Shown here one piece after another: positions 50,697 through 58,865 of a DNA stretch of 64,000 bases. The DNA is from Arthrobacter_B citreus (GTDB taxonomy: Bacteria > Actinomycetota > Actinomycetes > Actinomycetales > Micrococcaceae): the NCBI RefSeq assembly GCF_042429235.1, contig NZ_JBHMBA010000001.1; one strand, given 5' to 3'. Within the stretch, counting starts at the first letter, position 1. Every line of letters starts with the position of its first letter. The position numbers and the translations under genes are program-made. The notes beneath the pieces were generated by a model that was given only the letters and a program-made list of their open reading frames with translations, was not told the DNA's origin and searched no databases.

Positions 50697-51491
50697 ATGA
50701 ACCGTTTGGAAAACAAGATTGCCGTCATCACCGGAGGGGCCAGCGGTATTGGGCTTGCGGCGGCAACCATGATGGCAGCAGAGGGTGCCACCGTTGTCAT
50801 TGGTGACCTTGAGCAGGATAAAGCTGCGGCAGCTGCGGAGCAGATCACCGCCGCCGGCGGACGCGCGCTGGGCCTGGCGGTCAATGCCATGGAAGAAGAG
50901 TCACTGAACGCACTGGTTGAGGCGGCCGTGACGGAATTCGGCGGGCTGCACATCATGTGCAACCACGTGGGTGGAAGCAATCCCCGCAAGGATCTGGACC
51001 TGCTCCGGATGGACATGGATGAATTTGACCGCACTATGGCGCTGAATGTGCGCAGCACCGTGGTGGGTTCCCGCGCCGCGCTGCCGCACCTGATTGCCGC
51101 CGGGGGAGGATCGATCATTAATACCGCGTCCGTGGCAGGCCTCTCCGGAGACTTCCTGCAGGCAGCGTACGGAACGGCCAAGGCCGCGGTGATCCGCCTG
51201 ACCCAGTACATCGCCACTCAGTACGGTGCGCAGTACGTCCGGTGCAATGCCGTTGCTCCGGGGGCCGTCATGACTCCGGCGCTGCAGAACAACCTTTCAA
51301 CGGAAATCATTGAGGAGATCCGCGGCCACAACTCACTGCCGTTCATCGGCGCGCCGGAAGATATTGCTTCCGCCATGGTGTTTTTGGCCTCGGATGAATC
51401 CCGCTACATTACCGGTCAGCTGCTTGCCGTGGATGGCGGCATGTCCAGCCACAGCGCCATCGCGGACAGCCGCAAGAGCATGCTCGTCTAG
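50697..51491 (+). CDS. SDR family oxidoreductase
   Basis: A 264-residue classical SDR. The cofactor loop is TGGASGIG (~13-20), the NAD-type Asp is in VVIGDLE, and the catalytic residues are Ser in NTASVAG and YGTAK (~Tyr159, Lys163). VDGGMS lies near the end, as in many SDRs of hydroxyacyl or steroid type. The NNAG-type motif reads NHVGG here. It has GCAGGAG ahead of ATG 50697 and follows the TetR gene, which probably represses it. The substrate is unknown. Confidence 0.9.
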   Translation: MNRLENKIAVITGGASGIGLAAATMMAAEGATVVIGDLEQDKAAAAAEQITAAGGRALGLAVNAMEEESLNALVEAAVTEFGGLHIMCNHVGGSNPRKDLDLLRMDMDEFDRTMALNVRSTVVGSRAALPHLIAAGGGSIINTASVAGLSGDFLQAAYGTAKAAVIRLTQYIATQYGAQYVRCNAVAPGAVMTPALQNNLSTEIIEEIRGHNSLPFIGAPEDIASAMVFLASDESRYITGQLLAVDGGMSSHSAIADSRKSMLV

Positions 51492-51508
51492 GCTCCGGGC
51501 CGCTGCAC

Positions 51509-52027
51509 TTACCGGTGCAGGCCTCCGCCCTGTCCCCGCTCTGCCGGGCCCGAGTTGGGGCGCGGCGCCGAAAGATGCGGGGACACGGCGGCGATGAGCC
51601 GTTCCGGATGGCTGCAGGACACCAGGACGGCAGTCTTCCCGGTCTCGATCCGCACCGACGGTCCGCCCACCAGATAGCCCGTTCCATCCGGGAGGATCCG
51701 CAGGCCCATGCCTTCCCGGAGACCGGTCACCGGTCCGGCGGAAACAGCTGTGATCTCCCGGTAAGGGACCTCGGTGGAGAAGAACCCGGCCACCCGGATG
51801 CCGATGCCCTGCCCGCTCAGCGAAACCTTGGCGGTCATCAGCAGGACAGGCACAAAAATCACTGCAATAAACGCTGCGGTCACCAGCGCCGCCGGTCCCC
51901 CTCCGTCCAGGGCGGCCACCGCGCTTCCGGCGACGGCAGCAAATCCCAAAATGCCCAGTATCACCCGGTACCGCAAGGGTATTGCTGCACGGAACGTCGT
52001 TACTGGTGTCGTTTCCCCCGGAGTCAT
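51509..52027 (-). CDS. hypothetical PH-like membrane protein
   Basis: A 172-residue protein with two N-terminal helices (RVILGILGFAAVAGSAVAALDGG and ALVTAAFIAVIFVPVLLM) followed by a beta-rich domain (VSLSGQGIGIRVAGFFSTEVPYREITAVSAGPV, LRILPDGTGYLVGGPSVRIETG). This resembles bacterial PH-like membrane proteins. The ATG at 52027 lacks a strong site and an upstream start is possible. It converges with the SDR gene. Confidence 0.7.
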   Translation of the reverse strand: MTPGETTPVTTFRAAIPLRYRVILGILGFAAVAGSAVAALDGGGPAALVTAAFIAVIFVPVLLMTAKVSLSGQGIGIRVAGFFSTEVPYREITAVSAGPVTGLREGMGLRILPDGTGYLVGGPSVRIETGKTAVLVSCSHPERLIAAVSPHLSAPRPNSGPAERGQGGGLHR

Positions 52028-52122
52028 GGCCACCAGCTTGCCATACGGCTGATCCCCGCCCCGGCATTGGTGGGCGGCCCAGGGGCGGCCCAAGGGGAGC
52101 TGGAGGCCGCCGCTGCTGAGAC

Positions 52123-52617
52123 TTAGCGTGCTTGGAAAACACCCGTCCGACGGTACAGCTCGAAGAGCCGCAGCACTTCGACCGTCGGCGGATGGGCGGG
52201 CGCCGGAATCTGGGTCAACGGAAAGAATCCGATCTCCTCGACCTCCGATTCTTCCGGCGTCACCGTTCCGTCCCAGCCCTCCAGGACGAAGCACAGGGCA
52301 AAGGCGTGTACCCGGTCACCGTTGGGATACTCCAACTGATGCAGTTTGGGGTCGGAAAGACTGGCCAAGGCAACCAGCCCGTCGGGGTCAGCCTGGATCC
52401 CGGCCTCTTCGAAAAGCTCTGCGGCGGCGGCACCGGCGAAGCTCTGCCCGGGTTCGCAGGCGCCCGCGGGAAGCTCCCAGAGCCCGTTGTCGGTGCGCCG
52501 TTGGAGGAGTGCGGCGCCGTCGGTCCGCAGGACAAGGACCTGGGCGCCGGGCAGCAGCAATTGACGGGAACCCACTTTTTGGCGCAGCTCCCACACATAG
52601 GACCCCACATGTCCCAT
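52123..52617 (-). CDS. NUDIX hydrolase with degenerate Nudix box
   Basis: A 164-residue Nudix-fold protein: LLLPGAQVLVLRTDGAALLQRRTDNGLWELPAGACEPGQSFAGAAAAELFEEAGI. The Nudix box departs from GX5EX7REUXEEXGU: the first Glu is Gln and the Arg of REU is Ala, though ELFEEAG is kept. WxxPAG and the C-terminal EEIGFFPLTQIP are typical of ADP-ribose/NADH-type members. Activity may be altered. ATG 52617 has AGGAGC ahead. Confidence 0.82.
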   Translation of the reverse strand: MGHVGSYVWELRQKVGSRQLLLPGAQVLVLRTDGAALLQRRTDNGLWELPAGACEPGQSFAGAAAAELFEEAGIQADPDGLVALASLSDPKLHQLEYPNGDRVHAFALCFVLEGWDGTVTPEESEVEEIGFFPLTQIPAPAHPPTVEVLRLFELYRRTGVFQAR

Positions 52618-52835
52618 TCCTGCTCCTGACGTCAAAGGTTATGGTGCGCAGCTAATGGTGTGCGGCGAGGCCGCTGCCTTAGGTCATTATGGCGGGTGCA
52701 CCCGCGCCCGGCACGCGTTCACCGGTGCGGCAAAAGAGAGCGTTCCCGGAAGCTGAGGGCGGCACTTACTGTGGTGCCCGTCCGGCGGCGTGGCTACGCT
52801 GTTGAGCAGCCAGCAGTCCGTCTGAGGAGAACGAC

Positions 52836-53744
52836 ATGCCACGTCTGCCTTTGGTCAGCACCGTCGACAAGCTTGAAGGCGCCGCGTGGCTGGATCCCGC
52901 CGCCGGAACGGTGACACGCCTGGTGCGTAAGGCCCTGCCCTGGCCGCGGGTCACTGACGCACTGCACGGGGTGCCGCTGGGGCATCCGATGCATCCCTTG
53001 ATGGTGATTGTGCCGCTGGGTGCATGGGTGTCCGCTGCGGTCCTGGACCTGCTGCCGGGCAACGAGCGGGCCGCGCAAACCCTGGTGGGCATGGGCGTGG
53101 TGGCCGCGGTGCCCACTGCCCTGACCGGAGTCACCGATTTCTCCCAGCTGGACACCCCTCAGCAGCGGACCGGCATTGTGCATCAGGGGGCCAATGCGGT
53201 TGCCACTGGGCTGTTCCTGGTTTCCTGGCTCTCCCGGAGCCGCGGGAACCACGGCCGCGGAAAGATTCTCGCCTTCGCCGGGCTTGGCATCTCAGGCCTT
53301 GGCGGATTCCTGGGCGGCCACCTGTCCTACCGGCAGGGAGCCGGCGTGAACCGCAACGAGGACCTGCCCGAGGAAGTGCAGGAAGGCTGGCACCAACTGG
53401 GTCCGGTGGACAGCTTTCCCCTCGGCCAGCTCCGGCAGGCCATGCTTGGCCGCATTCCCCTAATGGTGCTGCGGCAGGGACCCACGGCAGCCGGCGGCGG
53501 CCCGTCCTCACCGGATATATCCGTGCTTGCCGATACCTGTTCCCATCTGGGCGGTCCGCTGCACGAGGGACATTTGCAGGAAACCCGGGGAGAACTGTGT
53601 GTGGTTTGCCCGTGGCACGGCAGTACGTTCTCGGTCCGGACCGGCGAAGTGATCCACGGTCCGGCAACTGCTCCGCAGCCGGTGTTCTCCACCCGCGTCG
53701 TGAGCGGGCAGCTGGAGGTCAGTCTGACCGGAGCCCAGGAGTAG
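52836..53744 (+). CDS. DUF2231 membrane domain fused to a Rieske [2Fe-2S] domain
   Basis: A 302-residue protein. Residues ~30-170 are DUF2231, four helices starting HGVPLGHPMHPLMVIVPLGAWVSAAVLDLL with conserved His. The C-terminal domain (~205-300) is a Rieske ferredoxin with CSHLGGPLHEG (~234) and CPWHGSTF (~257), so both Cys-x-His ligand pairs are intact. Such fusions probably move electrons at the membrane, with an unknown partner. The start at 52836 has GAGGAG ahead. Confidence 0.9.
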   Translation: MPRLPLVSTVDKLEGAAWLDPAAGTVTRLVRKALPWPRVTDALHGVPLGHPMHPLMVIVPLGAWVSAAVLDLLPGNERAAQTLVGMGVVAAVPTALTGVTDFSQLDTPQQRTGIVHQGANAVATGLFLVSWLSRSRGNHGRGKILAFAGLGISGLGGFLGGHLSYRQGAGVNRNEDLPEEVQEGWHQLGPVDSFPLGQLRQAMLGRIPLMVLRQGPTAAGGGPSSPDISVLADTCSHLGGPLHEGHLQETRGELCVVCPWHGSTFSVRTGEVIHGPATAPQPVFSTRVVSGQLEVSLTGAQE

Positions 53745-53767
53745 CCGGACCGGTCAGCGCCGAAGCC

Positions 53768-54625
53768 ATGGCTATCTGGTCCAGCCTGCAGTCCGTGTGG
53801 CCGGATTTGGACTGGCACCGCATGAAGATCCGGAGCGGGGCCTTCCACCTGGTTGCCGTGTTGGGGGAGGCCGCCGTCGTCCGTGTGGCGTTTGGCGCCG
53901 GCCACGCTGAGCGGACCCGCTCCGAAACGGCTAATCTGGCGGCCTTTGCCCTGGCGGGACTGCCGTTCCGCATACCGGCAGTACTGCGGGAGCCATTCCA
54001 CGGGAATGGGTGGTCGGCCCAGGCCAACAGCTTTGTTCCGGGCGAGCACCGGCCCCTGGAACGCTGGGAAACAGTCCGTGCTCCCTTGAAGCTTGCGCTC
54101 GCGGACTTGGCCGGCATGGTTCCGCCGGCTGCCGGCGCGCTCCGCCCGGTGCGGCAGTGGTGCGGTGCGGGGGAGTGGCCGGCCGTGGTCGCCGGCATCA
54201 CGGCCGGACTGCCGCCCAAGGAGGCCAAGGCGGCGTCCAGGGTGGTCGCGCAGGTCCTGGCCGCCGAGGAAATGGTGCATCCCGTCGTCGTGCACGGCGA
54301 CTTCGGACTGCACAATGTGCTCTGGGTCCAATCGAAGATTTCGGGGCTGGTGGACTTTGACAACGCCTGCCTCGGAGACCCGGCAATGGACCTTGCTCCG
54401 CTGATCAGCGCATTTGGCGCCGCGGCCGTTGCTGACATTGCCGGCCCGGACATCGTGGCGCGGGCACAGCTGCACCGTGCGTCCCTCTCGCTGCAGGTGG
54501 CGGCTGCGGGACACCTGGCCGGTGATCATGAACTGCGGGAGTTCGCACTGGGAAACTTCAGTGACAGGTTCCGCCGGGGCACCCTCTATGATCCCGGTCC
54601 GCCCAGCGGTCCACGGGGACCATAA
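53768..54625 (+). CDS. APH-family phosphotransferase
   Basis: A 285-residue kinase-like protein of the aminoglycoside/choline phosphotransferase family. The catalytic loop is VVVHGDFGLHNVLW (HGD near residue 176) and the metal site is LVDFDNACLGDPAMDLA (~196). The Lys-containing N-lobe is short. Real substrates of chromosomal members vary (fructosamine, homoserine, thiamine, sugars), so resistance should not be assumed. It follows the Rieske gene by 23 bases and may be co-transcribed. Confidence 0.87.
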   Translation: MAIWSSLQSVWPDLDWHRMKIRSGAFHLVAVLGEAAVVRVAFGAGHAERTRSETANLAAFALAGLPFRIPAVLREPFHGNGWSAQANSFVPGEHRPLERWETVRAPLKLALADLAGMVPPAAGALRPVRQWCGAGEWPAVVAGITAGLPPKEAKAASRVVAQVLAAEEMVHPVVVHGDFGLHNVLWVQSKISGLVDFDNACLGDPAMDLAPLISAFGAAAVADIAGPDIVARAQLHRASLSLQVAAAGHLAGDHELREFALGNFSDRFRRGTLYDPGPPSGPRGP

Positions 54626-54702
54626 ACCGCCGCCTTCGCAGCCGGAAGGCGTCGGTGGTTCAGTTCTCCGGATTCGCCGCGGGTTCAATTACGGTTGGGG
54701 GT

Positions 54703-55206
54703 ATGAAGAACCTGCCGCTGTCACTGACCATTGCCACGCTCGCCGGGGCCTTCACGCTTCTTCGGCCCGCCGACTGGTCGTCCCGTACGCGGCGCATCTT
54801 TGTGTTCGGCCCGGGTGCCGTGGCAGCGGGCGGCGCAGCGGCGGCGGTGATCAGCGGCCGCGCCAAGCTGCGTGCTGAGGGTTCAGCCGGCGACAGCACC
54901 TCCGGCGGCGGCAGCGCGCCGGACAACGTTTCCACTCCTGACAACGCCGGCCACACCGGTAACAACGCCGGAACCCCGCGTCTGGGACCCGCAGTTGCCC
55001 CGGCCATGCTGGCTGTTGGGGTTGGAGCGGCGGTGACGGGGGTGCAGGTGCTGTCGCTGAGGGCGGACGCGGCCATTGAACGCTGGATTGTCCGCAAGGG
55101 AGTGACGAAGCCCCGGCTGTGGATGGCTGCCGCCGTCGCCCTCTGGTCACTGGGGATGGATTTCCTGGATGGCCGGGCAAGCCGCCGCAAAGCGGATTCC
55201 CGGTAG
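54703..55206 (+). CDS. hypothetical membrane protein
   Basis: A 167-residue protein with hydrophobic helices at about residues 7-20, 33-50 and 92-112, plus one near 140. A Gly/Ser/Asp/Asn-rich loop (~58-90) lies between the second and third. No family was recognised. GGGGG precedes ATG 54703. It lies between the APH-like and GNAT genes in the same direction. Function is unknown. Confidence 0.7.
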   Translation: MKNLPLSLTIATLAGAFTLLRPADWSSRTRRIFVFGPGAVAAGGAAAAVISGRAKLRAEGSAGDSTSGGGSAPDNVSTPDNAGHTGNNAGTPRLGPAVAPAMLAVGVGAAVTGVQVLSLRADAAIERWIVRKGVTKPRLWMAAAVALWSLGMDFLDGRASRRKADSR

Positions 55207-55213
55207 TACGGGC

Positions 55214-55732
55214 ATGCCCGGCCGGCATCTGGACATCACGCTGAGGACACCCGCTGCGGCGGATGCCCCGGCGCTCGCCGCGGTCCACCACCGCTGCTGG
55301 GTGGAAACCTACACCGGGCAGGTGAGCGGCAGTTTCTGGGATGGCTATACGGCGGCGTCACTCGTTCCGTTGTGGGAGCGCATCACAGCCGACGACGGCG
55401 TGCTGCGAAACGTTGCCATGGCCGAGGTCGAGGGGGAGCTGGTGGGGCTGGCCATGGCCGGGCCCTCGTCCGTTAGGGAGCATCCGGCCTTTCCGCCGGT
55501 CCGGGACCGGCAGCTGTTCATGCTCTACGTCCTCGCCTCCCACCACGGAACCGGCGCCGGCCAGGCGCTTCTGGAAGCGGTGGCGGGGGAGGACCCGGTG
55601 CAGCTCTGGGTGGCGGCGGAAAACCCGAGGGCGCAGGCCTTCTACCGGCGCAACGGATTCCTGCCCGACGGCGCCCGGGTGGCGGGGAGCCCGACGGCGG
55701 ACGAGATCCCGGTGCTGAGGATGGTTCGCTGA
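55214..55732 (+). CDS. GNAT family N-acetyltransferase
   Basis: A 172-residue GNAT protein: ITLRTPAAADAPALAAVHHRCWVETYTGQV at the start, MLYVLASHHGTGAGQALLEAV for the acetyl-CoA loop (R/Q-x-x-G-x-G/A variant HHGTGAG), and WVAAENPRAQAFYRRNGFLPDG at the end. It transfers acetyl from acetyl-CoA to an amine that cannot be named. ATG 55214 is preferred; ATG 55169 would overlap the previous gene by 38 bases. Confidence 0.85.
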   Translation: MPGRHLDITLRTPAAADAPALAAVHHRCWVETYTGQVSGSFWDGYTAASLVPLWERITADDGVLRNVAMAEVEGELVGLAMAGPSSVREHPAFPPVRDRQLFMLYVLASHHGTGAGQALLEAVAGEDPVQLWVAAENPRAQAFYRRNGFLPDGARVAGSPTADEIPVLRMVR

Positions 55733-55775
55733 GGTAAGGGTGGGTGGACTGCTGCGGTCGGTTGAAACGCCCGGC

Positions 55776-56315
55776 TTAGGGCAGCTGCAGTTCGAAGCGG
55801 GCCACTCCCGGGTCCGGATCCGTGGCCAGCCTGGCGTGGGTCTCCACATCGAAGCGGTCGGTGCCGTACTGCAGTTTTGCGCGCTGGATACCCTCGGGCG
55901 CAAATCCCGCAGTCCCGGCCACCCGGCAGGATGCCGGATTATTGGTGCGGTGGCCCAGCTCCAGGCGGTGCAGCTTCAGATCCCGGAACACCCAGTGCGC
56001 CAGTGTGGCCACGGCACCCGCCGCGAGGCCCCTGCCGCGTGCATGTCCGGCCAGCCAGTAATACGTCCAGGCAGTGCCGTGACGGTCAATGTTGCTGATG
56101 CCGGCGTTGCCCACGGCCGTGCCGTTCCAGATGATGGCCATGTTGCAGGAGCTCTGCGGATCCCAGCCCAGATCCGTGTGGATGACGCGCTCCGCACCGA
56201 CCGCGGTGCCGGCATCGGCTCCGAGCTGCCGCTCCAGGTCGGAAGTGCCGCGGTAGACCGTTGCCAGGGCTTCGGCGTCGGCAGGCTGCCATGGCCGAAG
56301 GAATACGGAAGTCAT
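55776..56315 (-). CDS. GNAT acetyltransferase, RimJ/RimL type
   Basis: A 179-residue RimJ/RimL-like protein: VFLRPWQPADAEALATVYRG, YYWLAGHARGRGLAAGAVATLAHWVF (acetyl-CoA loop with ARGRGLA) and LHRLELGHRTNNPASCRVAGTAGFAPEGI. These may acetylate the N-terminus of a protein or a small amine. It converges with the other GNAT gene and is divergent from DUF1295. Confidence 0.88.
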   Translation of the reverse strand: MTSVFLRPWQPADAEALATVYRGTSDLERQLGADAGTAVGAERVIHTDLGWDPQSSCNMAIIWNGTAVGNAGISNIDRHGTAWTYYWLAGHARGRGLAAGAVATLAHWVFRDLKLHRLELGHRTNNPASCRVAGTAGFAPEGIQRAKLQYGTDRFDVETHARLATDPDPGVARFELQLP

Positions 56316-56390
56316 GCGCCGACGCTATCAGCCGCTGCCATTGGGCCGTGCAGCGTTCCGCCCCGGCTGACGCGCGCGTATTCTCCAAAG

Positions 56391-57212
56391 ATGAACCCGG
56401 TCATGGTTTGCCTGTGGATTCTTGCCGCCGTCACCGCCGGAACCTGGGTGCTCTCGCTCATTACGCGGGAATACTCCTGGACTGACCGCATCTGGTCACT
56501 GGTGCCCGCCGCCTACGTGTGGGTGTTCGCCGCGGCGTCCGGCTTTGACGGGCGCCTGCTGCTCATGGCGGTGCTGGTGACGCTGTGGGGAGCGCGGCTG
56601 ACCTTCAACTTCGCGCGCAAGGGCGGGTATGCGCCGGGCGGTGAGGATTACCGGTGGGGCATCCTGAAGAAGCGGATGAAACCGTGGCAGTTCGCTGTTT
56701 TCAATCTCCTGTTCATCAGCATCTACCAGAACGCGATCATCTTCCTGATGACGCTTCCCGCCCTCACGGCCTATCAGAATCCCGGTCGGCTGACCGCGGG
56801 AGACTGGATCATCGCGGCCCTGTTTGCCGCAGCACTGGCCGGGGAGACCATAGCGGACCAGCAGCAGTGGGATTTCCACCGCTGGAAGGCCGCGGAGCGG
56901 GCGGCCGGACGCACTCCGAGGCCCGACTTCCTGCAAACCGGCTTGTTCCGCTTCTCGCGGCATCCCAACTTCTTTTTCGAGCAGGCTCAGTGGTGGTTGT
57001 TCTACGGCTTTGCGGTCACCGCCACCGGGAGCTGGTTCCACTGGACCGTCCTGGGAGCAGTGCTGCTGACCCTGCTCTTTGCGGGGTCCACGGTCTTCAC
57101 CGAGAGCATTTCCCGCGCCCGGCATCCGGAGTACGCGCAGTATCAGCACCGGACGTCGCCCATCATTCCGCTGCCTCCCCGTCACCGGACCAGGACCGCT
57201 GAGGCCACGTGA
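56391..57212 (+). CDS. DUF1295 (steroid 5-alpha-reductase-like) membrane protein
   Basis: A 273-residue membrane protein of the DUF1295 family. It contains WSLVPAAYVWVFAA, LLMAVLVTLWGARLTFNFARKGGY and LQTGLFRFSRHPNFFFEQAQWWLFYGFA, the isoprenylcysteine-methyltransferase/5-alpha-reductase-like signature, then FTESISRARHPEYAQYQHRTSPIIPLPP. It probably uses NADPH on a lipid. ATG 56391 begins at the first membrane helix; the longer frame from 55740 is antisense to the GNAT gene. Confidence 0.9.
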   Translation: MNPVMVCLWILAAVTAGTWVLSLITREYSWTDRIWSLVPAAYVWVFAAASGFDGRLLLMAVLVTLWGARLTFNFARKGGYAPGGEDYRWGILKKRMKPWQFAVFNLLFISIYQNAIIFLMTLPALTAYQNPGRLTAGDWIIAALFAAALAGETIADQQQWDFHRWKAAERAAGRTPRPDFLQTGLFRFSRHPNFFFEQAQWWLFYGFAVTATGSWFHWTVLGAVLLTLLFAGSTVFTESISRARHPEYAQYQHRTSPIIPLPPRHRTRTAEAT

Positions 57213-57282
57213 CCTTCCCGCGGAAAAGGGAGTATCTTCTTTCTGATTTGTGTCCCACGGGGGGTTCTCCGCTAGAGTCTCT

Positions 57283-57296
57283 TCTACAGGTGTTGA
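57283..57296. promoter_or_regulatory. palindromic motif at the TetR promoter, shared with the SDR at 63759
   Basis: TCTACAGGTGTTGA has the form TCnACA-N2-TGTnGA, an imperfect palindrome placed just after a TAGAGT -10 candidate. The same form occurs at 63710-63723. It is a candidate autoregulatory operator. Confidence 0.5.
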
Positions 57297-57341
57297 ATAA
57301 CCAAGAACACCATCCCCGCGGCGTCCCCCAGCGCCGCGCAT

Positions 57342-57371
57342 GGAAGGACCTCGCTTCGGCGGGGTCCTTCC
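57342..57371 (+). terminator. hairpin with TTCG tetraloop
   Basis: GGAAGGACC plus TCGC pairs with GCGG plus GGTCCTTCC around a TTCG loop, a 13-bp stem with one G-T pair. It is 24 bases before the TetR start. It may end the DUF1295 transcript or attenuate the TetR mRNA. Confidence 0.5.
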
Positions 57372-57394
57372 GTGTATCTGAGAGGATGGTTCCT

Positions 57395-58021
57395 ATGCCA
57401 GCACGGGAAACGCCACTGCAAGCGGGGCGTCCGGCCCCCGACGAGCCACGGACGGCGCGCACCCGGGAAGCGCTTGAAAACGGGCTGTGGGAACTGCTGC
57501 GGGACCACGAGCTGTCCGAAATCAGCGTTGCCGCACTGTGCCGTCAGGCGGGAGTGCACCGCACCACCTTTTACGGTCATCATCACAGCATTTTTGAATT
57601 CGCCGCGTCCTTCTACGCCGGAGCGGTGGACAGGCTGGGCGCCGTGGACGTTGACCTGCGGGGCGCAGGCCGGACCGTCGAAGAGGTGGGCCGCCTGTAC
57701 GTGGACGCGGTGCGGCAAATCCTCCTCCACACCCGGGCGGAGCGGCGGGTCTACCGGGCGCTGTTTTCCACAGGGTCCTTTCCCGGGGTGCTCGCGGACG
57801 GACTCAGGTGCAGGTTCCGCCTCGCACTGGATGTTTGGGACGCCCACGGGCTGGTTCCCCAGCTTGACCTCGATGACGTGGCAGCCTTCCTGGGCGGCGC
57901 CTACGCGGCATGGTTCGAACAATGGGTTGCCGGTGATGAAGACGACGTCGAAGCCCGGCTGGCATCGCTGATGCACCTGCTCCCGTCATGGTGGCCCCGG
58001 GACGGCTTGCCAGTGCGTTGA
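57395..58021 (+). CDS. TetR family regulator
   Basis: A 208-residue TetR protein with RTREALENGLWELLRDHELSEISVAALCRQAGVHRTTFYGHHHSIFEF as its DNA-binding domain (~23-70). The C-terminal domain includes AERRVYRALFSTGSFPGVLADGLRCRF and AAFLGGAYAAWFEQWVAGD, the pattern seen in TetR_C-33-type proteins. ATG 57395 has AGAGGA at good spacing. Its leader carries hairpins and a palindrome repeated upstream of the SDR at 63759, which may be a regulated gene. Confidence 0.88.
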   Translation: MPARETPLQAGRPAPDEPRTARTREALENGLWELLRDHELSEISVAALCRQAGVHRTTFYGHHHSIFEFAASFYAGAVDRLGAVDVDLRGAGRTVEEVGRLYVDAVRQILLHTRAERRVYRALFSTGSFPGVLADGLRCRFRLALDVWDAHGLVPQLDLDDVAAFLGGAYAAWFEQWVAGDEDDVEARLASLMHLLPSWWPRDGLPVR

Positions 58022-58022
58022 A

Positions 58023-58055
58023 CACAGCTTGGGCACAGGTTGGCAACAGGGCAGC
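58023..58055 (+). promoter_or_regulatory. three tandem 11-bp CACAG repeats upstream of the response regulator
   Basis: CACAGCTTGGG, CACAGGTTGGC and AACAGGGCAGC follow each other with an exact 11-base period, 61 bases before the response-regulator start. OmpR-type regulators bind such direct repeats, one per helical turn. Two more copies precede the DUF4956 gene (60427-60448). Confidence 0.65.
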
Positions 58056-58115
58056 GCTAGGGGCGCATCGGACAATGGTGCCTACTCTTAGTCATGAGCA
58101 CGGAAGGAAGTATCC

Positions 58116-58865
58116 ATGGCCGACGCCTCGTTCCAATCCCCCGCGGGGAGCCTTCCACCCCTGACGCATCCTGACGGCAGTCCAATCCGGGCTCTGGTGG
58201 TGGACGATGAAGCGAGTTTGGCCGACCTGGTAAGCATGGGCCTGCGGTTGCTCGGGTGGAACGTCCTTACCGCCAATGACGGGCAGGGCGCTGTGGCCGC
58301 CGCCCGTGACTTCCGTCCCGACGTCCTGGTCCTGGACATCATGATGCCCGGTGTGGACGGTCTTGAGGCGCTGTCCCGGATCCGTGGCTATTTCCCGAAT
58401 ATTCCGGCTCTGTTCCTCACCGCCAAGGATGCGGTCCAGGACCGGATTTCAGGGCTGGCCGCCGGGGGAGACGACTATGTCACCAAACCCTTCAGCATGG
58501 AGGAACTGATGCTCCGCCTGCACCGCCTGGTGCAGCGGTCCGGGGTTGCCGCGGCTGATTCTTCCGAACTTGTCGTCGGTGATTTGGTCCTGAATCTGGA
58601 CACCCGCGAGGTGACCCGAGGCGGAGAGGATATCTCCCTGACGTCCACCCAATGGGAGCTGCTGAGATACCTGATGGAGAACCCCAAGCGGGTGCTGAGT
58701 AAAACGCAGATCCTGAACAATGTCTGGCACTATGACTTCGGCGGCCAGGCCAACATCGTGGAACTGTACATTTCCTACCTGCGCAAGAAGATCGACGCCG
58801 GACGGGATCCCATGATCCACACGGTCCGCGGGGCCGGATACGTCCTCAAGCCTGCCACGCCGTGA
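58116..58865 (+). CDS. OmpR-family response regulator
   Basis: A 249-residue response regulator. The receiver has VVDDEASLADLV (acidic pair), VLVLDIMMPGVDG with the phosphorylated Asp near residue 74, FLTAKDAV and DDYVTKPFS (Lys). The winged helix has LTSTQWELLRYLMENPKRVLSKTQILNNVW and NIVELYISYLRKKID with HTVRGAGYVL. An extra ~28 residues precede the receiver. The histidine kinase start overlaps its stop by 4 bases. Tandem CACAG repeats upstream suggest it binds its own promoter. Confidence 0.95.
   Translation: MADASFQSPAGSLPPLTHPDGSPIRALVVDDEASLADLVSMGLRLLGWNVLTANDGQGAVAAARDFRPDVLVLDIMMPGVDGLEALSRIRGYFPNIPALFLTAKDAVQDRISGLAAGGDDYVTKPFSMEELMLRLHRLVQRSGVAAADSSELVVGDLVLNLDTREVTRGGEDISLTSTQWELLRYLMENPKRVLSKTQILNNVWHYDFGGQANIVELYISYLRKKIDAGRDPMIHTVRGAGYVLKPATP

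Larger units (their letters stand above)
57270..57371 (+). ncRNA. possible small RNA or structured leader upstream of a TetR gene
   Basis: A TAGAGT -10 candidate at 57273-57278 would start transcription near 57284. Three hairpins follow: GGTGTT/AACACC (57289-57311), CGCGGCG/CGCCGCG (57317-57338) and a 13-bp stem closed by a TTCG tetraloop (57342-57371). The last resembles a terminator, though no T-run follows. The RNA could be independent or the 5' leader of the TetR mRNA, whose ATG is at 57395. No known RNA family was recognised. Confidence 0.4.

Noticed and set aside
53024..53767. Upstream extension of the APH-like frame across the Rieske gene
   Set aside because: It overlaps the Rieske and DUF2231 domains in another frame. 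ATG 53768 fits the start of the APH fold.
53768..54625. Aminoglycoside resistance gene
   Set aside because: It belongs to the APH fold family, but chromosomal members act on many substrates and nothing here indicates antibiotic resistance.
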